From CALKWS01 sp035302405 (GTDB lineage: Bacteria > Actinomycetota > Actinomycetes > Actinomycetales > Beutenbergiaceae), in assembly GCA_035302405.1 (NCBI GenBank), contig DATGSR010000220.1:1-5987 (forward strand): a stretch of 5,987 bases of DNA, in the 5' to 3' direction. Of this stretch, positions 5,240 to 5,987 are shown in pieces. Positions within the stretch are counted from its first letter, which is position 1. Every line of letters starts with the position of its first letter. Position numbers and translations under genes: made by a program. The notes beneath the pieces were generated by a model. That model did not search any database. It saw only the letters and a list, made by a program, of their open reading frames with translations, and was not told the DNA's origin.

Positions 5240-5596
5240 ATGAGCATCGCAGTGGAGAAGCCGACGATGGTCGCCGCGGCGCCGGATGAGTGTTGCTCGC
5301 TGGCCGAGGCTCCGATCGGAGCAGCCGACGCCGAGCGTTTCGCGAAGAGGATGAAAGCGCTGTCGGACCCGGCTCGGCTGCGCGTGCTGTCGCACGTGGC
5401 GGCCCAAGGTTGTGAGGCCGTGTGCGCCTGCGATCTCATCGAGGCGCTCGACATCAGCCAACCAACCGTGAGTCACCACCTTAAGAAACTCGTCGAGGCC
5501 GGTCTGCTGGTCCGAGAGCAACGCGGCAGGTGGGCTCATTACACAGTGGTCCGGGAAGCATTCGCAGAGCTCCGCCGGCTCCTGGACCTGCGCTGA
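5240..5596 (+). CDS. arsR: ArsR/SmtB-family arsenite-responsive repressor
   Basis: The 118-residue winged-helix repressor has ALSDPARLRVLSHV (40-53) as the typical ArsR core and DISQPTVSHHLKKLVEAGLL (71-90) as the recognition helix-turn-helix. RGRWAHYTV (95-103) forms the wing. Cysteines are C18-C19 near the N-terminus, C58, and a CAC pair C62/C64 just before the HTH. C. glutamicum ArsR is known to use C15, C16 and C55, the same spacing shifted by three. The CxC before DL resembles the E. coli-type alpha-3 site, so both sets occur together here. It should bind the divergent acr3/arsR promoter region and leave on binding As(III) or Sb(III). The ATG follows a TANNNT box by 6 bp. Its 3' end faces the convergent recombinase remnant 42 bp away. 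Confidence 0.97.
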   Translation: MSIAVEKPTMVAAAPDECCSLAEAPIGAADAERFAKRMKALSDPARLRVLSHVAAQGCEAVCACDLIEALDISQPTVSHHLKKLVEAGLLVREQRGRWAHYTVVREAFAELRRLLDLR

Positions 5597-5638
5597 GCCA
5601 GATCCGGCAGTCGGTGAATCTCGACGGCGTGACGCGCG

Positions 5639-5966
5639 TCAGCTACGGGCCGCGGCGTAACTGTTCCAGGCCGCCCCGGACAGTTCGGCCCAGCGGGTCG
5701 CGGTGCCTATGCTGACGCCGATCAGCTGGGCAAACACGACCTGTGGCGTGGTCGAGGCCAGATGGACCATGGCGGTACTGCGGCTGGCGCGGGTTCTGAT
5801 TCCGAGCCGGTTCCGTCCGGGCCATTAGCGAGGGTGGCTGGAGATGGGCGCCGGAGTTCTTGCCGGTGAACAGCCACTGCTGGTTGGCCAGAACGCTCGC
5901 GGTCCCGAACGGCTTGGCGACCGGAAGCGTCGTCACGAGGGTCTCCCGGCCGCCAGCGATTACATC
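5639..5966 (-). pseudogene. Remnant of an actinobacterial XerD-like recombinase, 3' part only, frameshifted
   Basis: On the minus strand one frame reads KPFGTASVLANQQWLFTGK followed by SGAHLQPPSLMA (to about 5820). After a one-base shift near 5822-5807 the next frame continues RLGIRTRASRSTAM and, in its last third, QLIGVSIGTATRWAELSG, ending SYAAARS with stop at 5639-5641. Together these match the C-terminal region I know from actinobacterial XerD-like recombinases (W-L-F-P-G, R-L-x-R-L-G-I, then an HTH-like LLGxxxxTAxRW and a final W-x-x-YAA). The catalytic domain is missing. Upstream, the frame meets TAG at 5972-5970 in AT-rich sequence, so the 5' end is lost or replaced. A GTG at 5936 exists but has no convincing start signal. 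Family assignment is from memory of the motifs; the frameshift is seen directly. The left and right limits are approximate. Confidence 0.72.
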
Positions 5967-5987
5967 TAACTAATGCAATAATTGCTA
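5958..5987. other. AT-rich patch with palindrome GCAATAATTGC at the window edge
   Basis: The last 30 bases are strongly AT-rich, unlike all other parts of the window. They contain the perfect palindrome GCAATAATTGC (5975-5985, central A). This is where the recombinase remnant loses its reading frame. It may be a junction to another element, or an operator for a gene beyond the edge. The sequence does not decide which. Confidence 0.4.

Noticed and set aside
5200..5539. Minus-strand frames opposite arsR
   Set aside because: The plus-strand ArsR is unmistakable; the opposite frames show no family features.

Overview
The window is GC-rich DNA with actinobacterial hallmarks: strong third-position G/C, GTG starts, an SCO6880/SCO6881/DUF6112-type conjugation gene set, a mycothiol-type arsenate reductase, and an ArsR and Acr3 whose key residues sit in the Corynebacterium glutamicum pattern. 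The genus cannot be fixed from the sequence. The region looks like the accessory part of a conjugative element (integrative element or plasmid).

Layout, left to right. (1) Positions 1-2451, all on the minus strand: a conjugation / type IV secretion-like module. In transcription order it has two paralogous small two-helix membrane proteins (DUF6112 type), a large TrbL-like polytopic membrane protein with a 190-residue Gly/Ala/Pro tail, and the N-terminus of an SCO6880-type protein that runs off the left edge. (2) Positions 2590-3503, minus strand: a fluoride-resistance unit. A fluoride riboswitch lies in front of two fluC/crcB genes that overlap by 4 bp and probably encode a heterodimeric fluoride channel. 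The leader contains a second hairpin that would bury the ribosome binding site of the first fluC, which suggests translational control. (3) Positions 3613-5596: an arsenic-resistance unit. acr3 and arsC (minus strand, 4 bp overlap) diverge from arsR (plus strand) across an 80-bp promoter region. (4) Positions 5639-5987: a frameshifted, 5'-truncated remnant of an actinobacterial XerD-like recombinase on the minus strand, ending at an AT-rich patch unlike the rest of the window.

How the parts work together: ArsR senses As(III)/Sb(III) and releases the shared promoter region. ArsC reduces arsenate, probably with mycothiol and mycoredoxin, and Acr3 exports the arsenite. The riboswitch senses fluoride and permits synthesis of the two FluC subunits, which let fluoride leak out of the cell. 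Both toxic-anion modules appear to be cargo between the transfer genes and a decayed recombinase.

No CRISPR array, rRNA or tRNA was seen. Nothing here is clearly a wholly new system. The most interesting items are the riboswitch with its RBS-masking hairpin, the divergent Phe-box positions of the two FluC subunits, the extra cysteines of ArsR, and the junction at the right edge.
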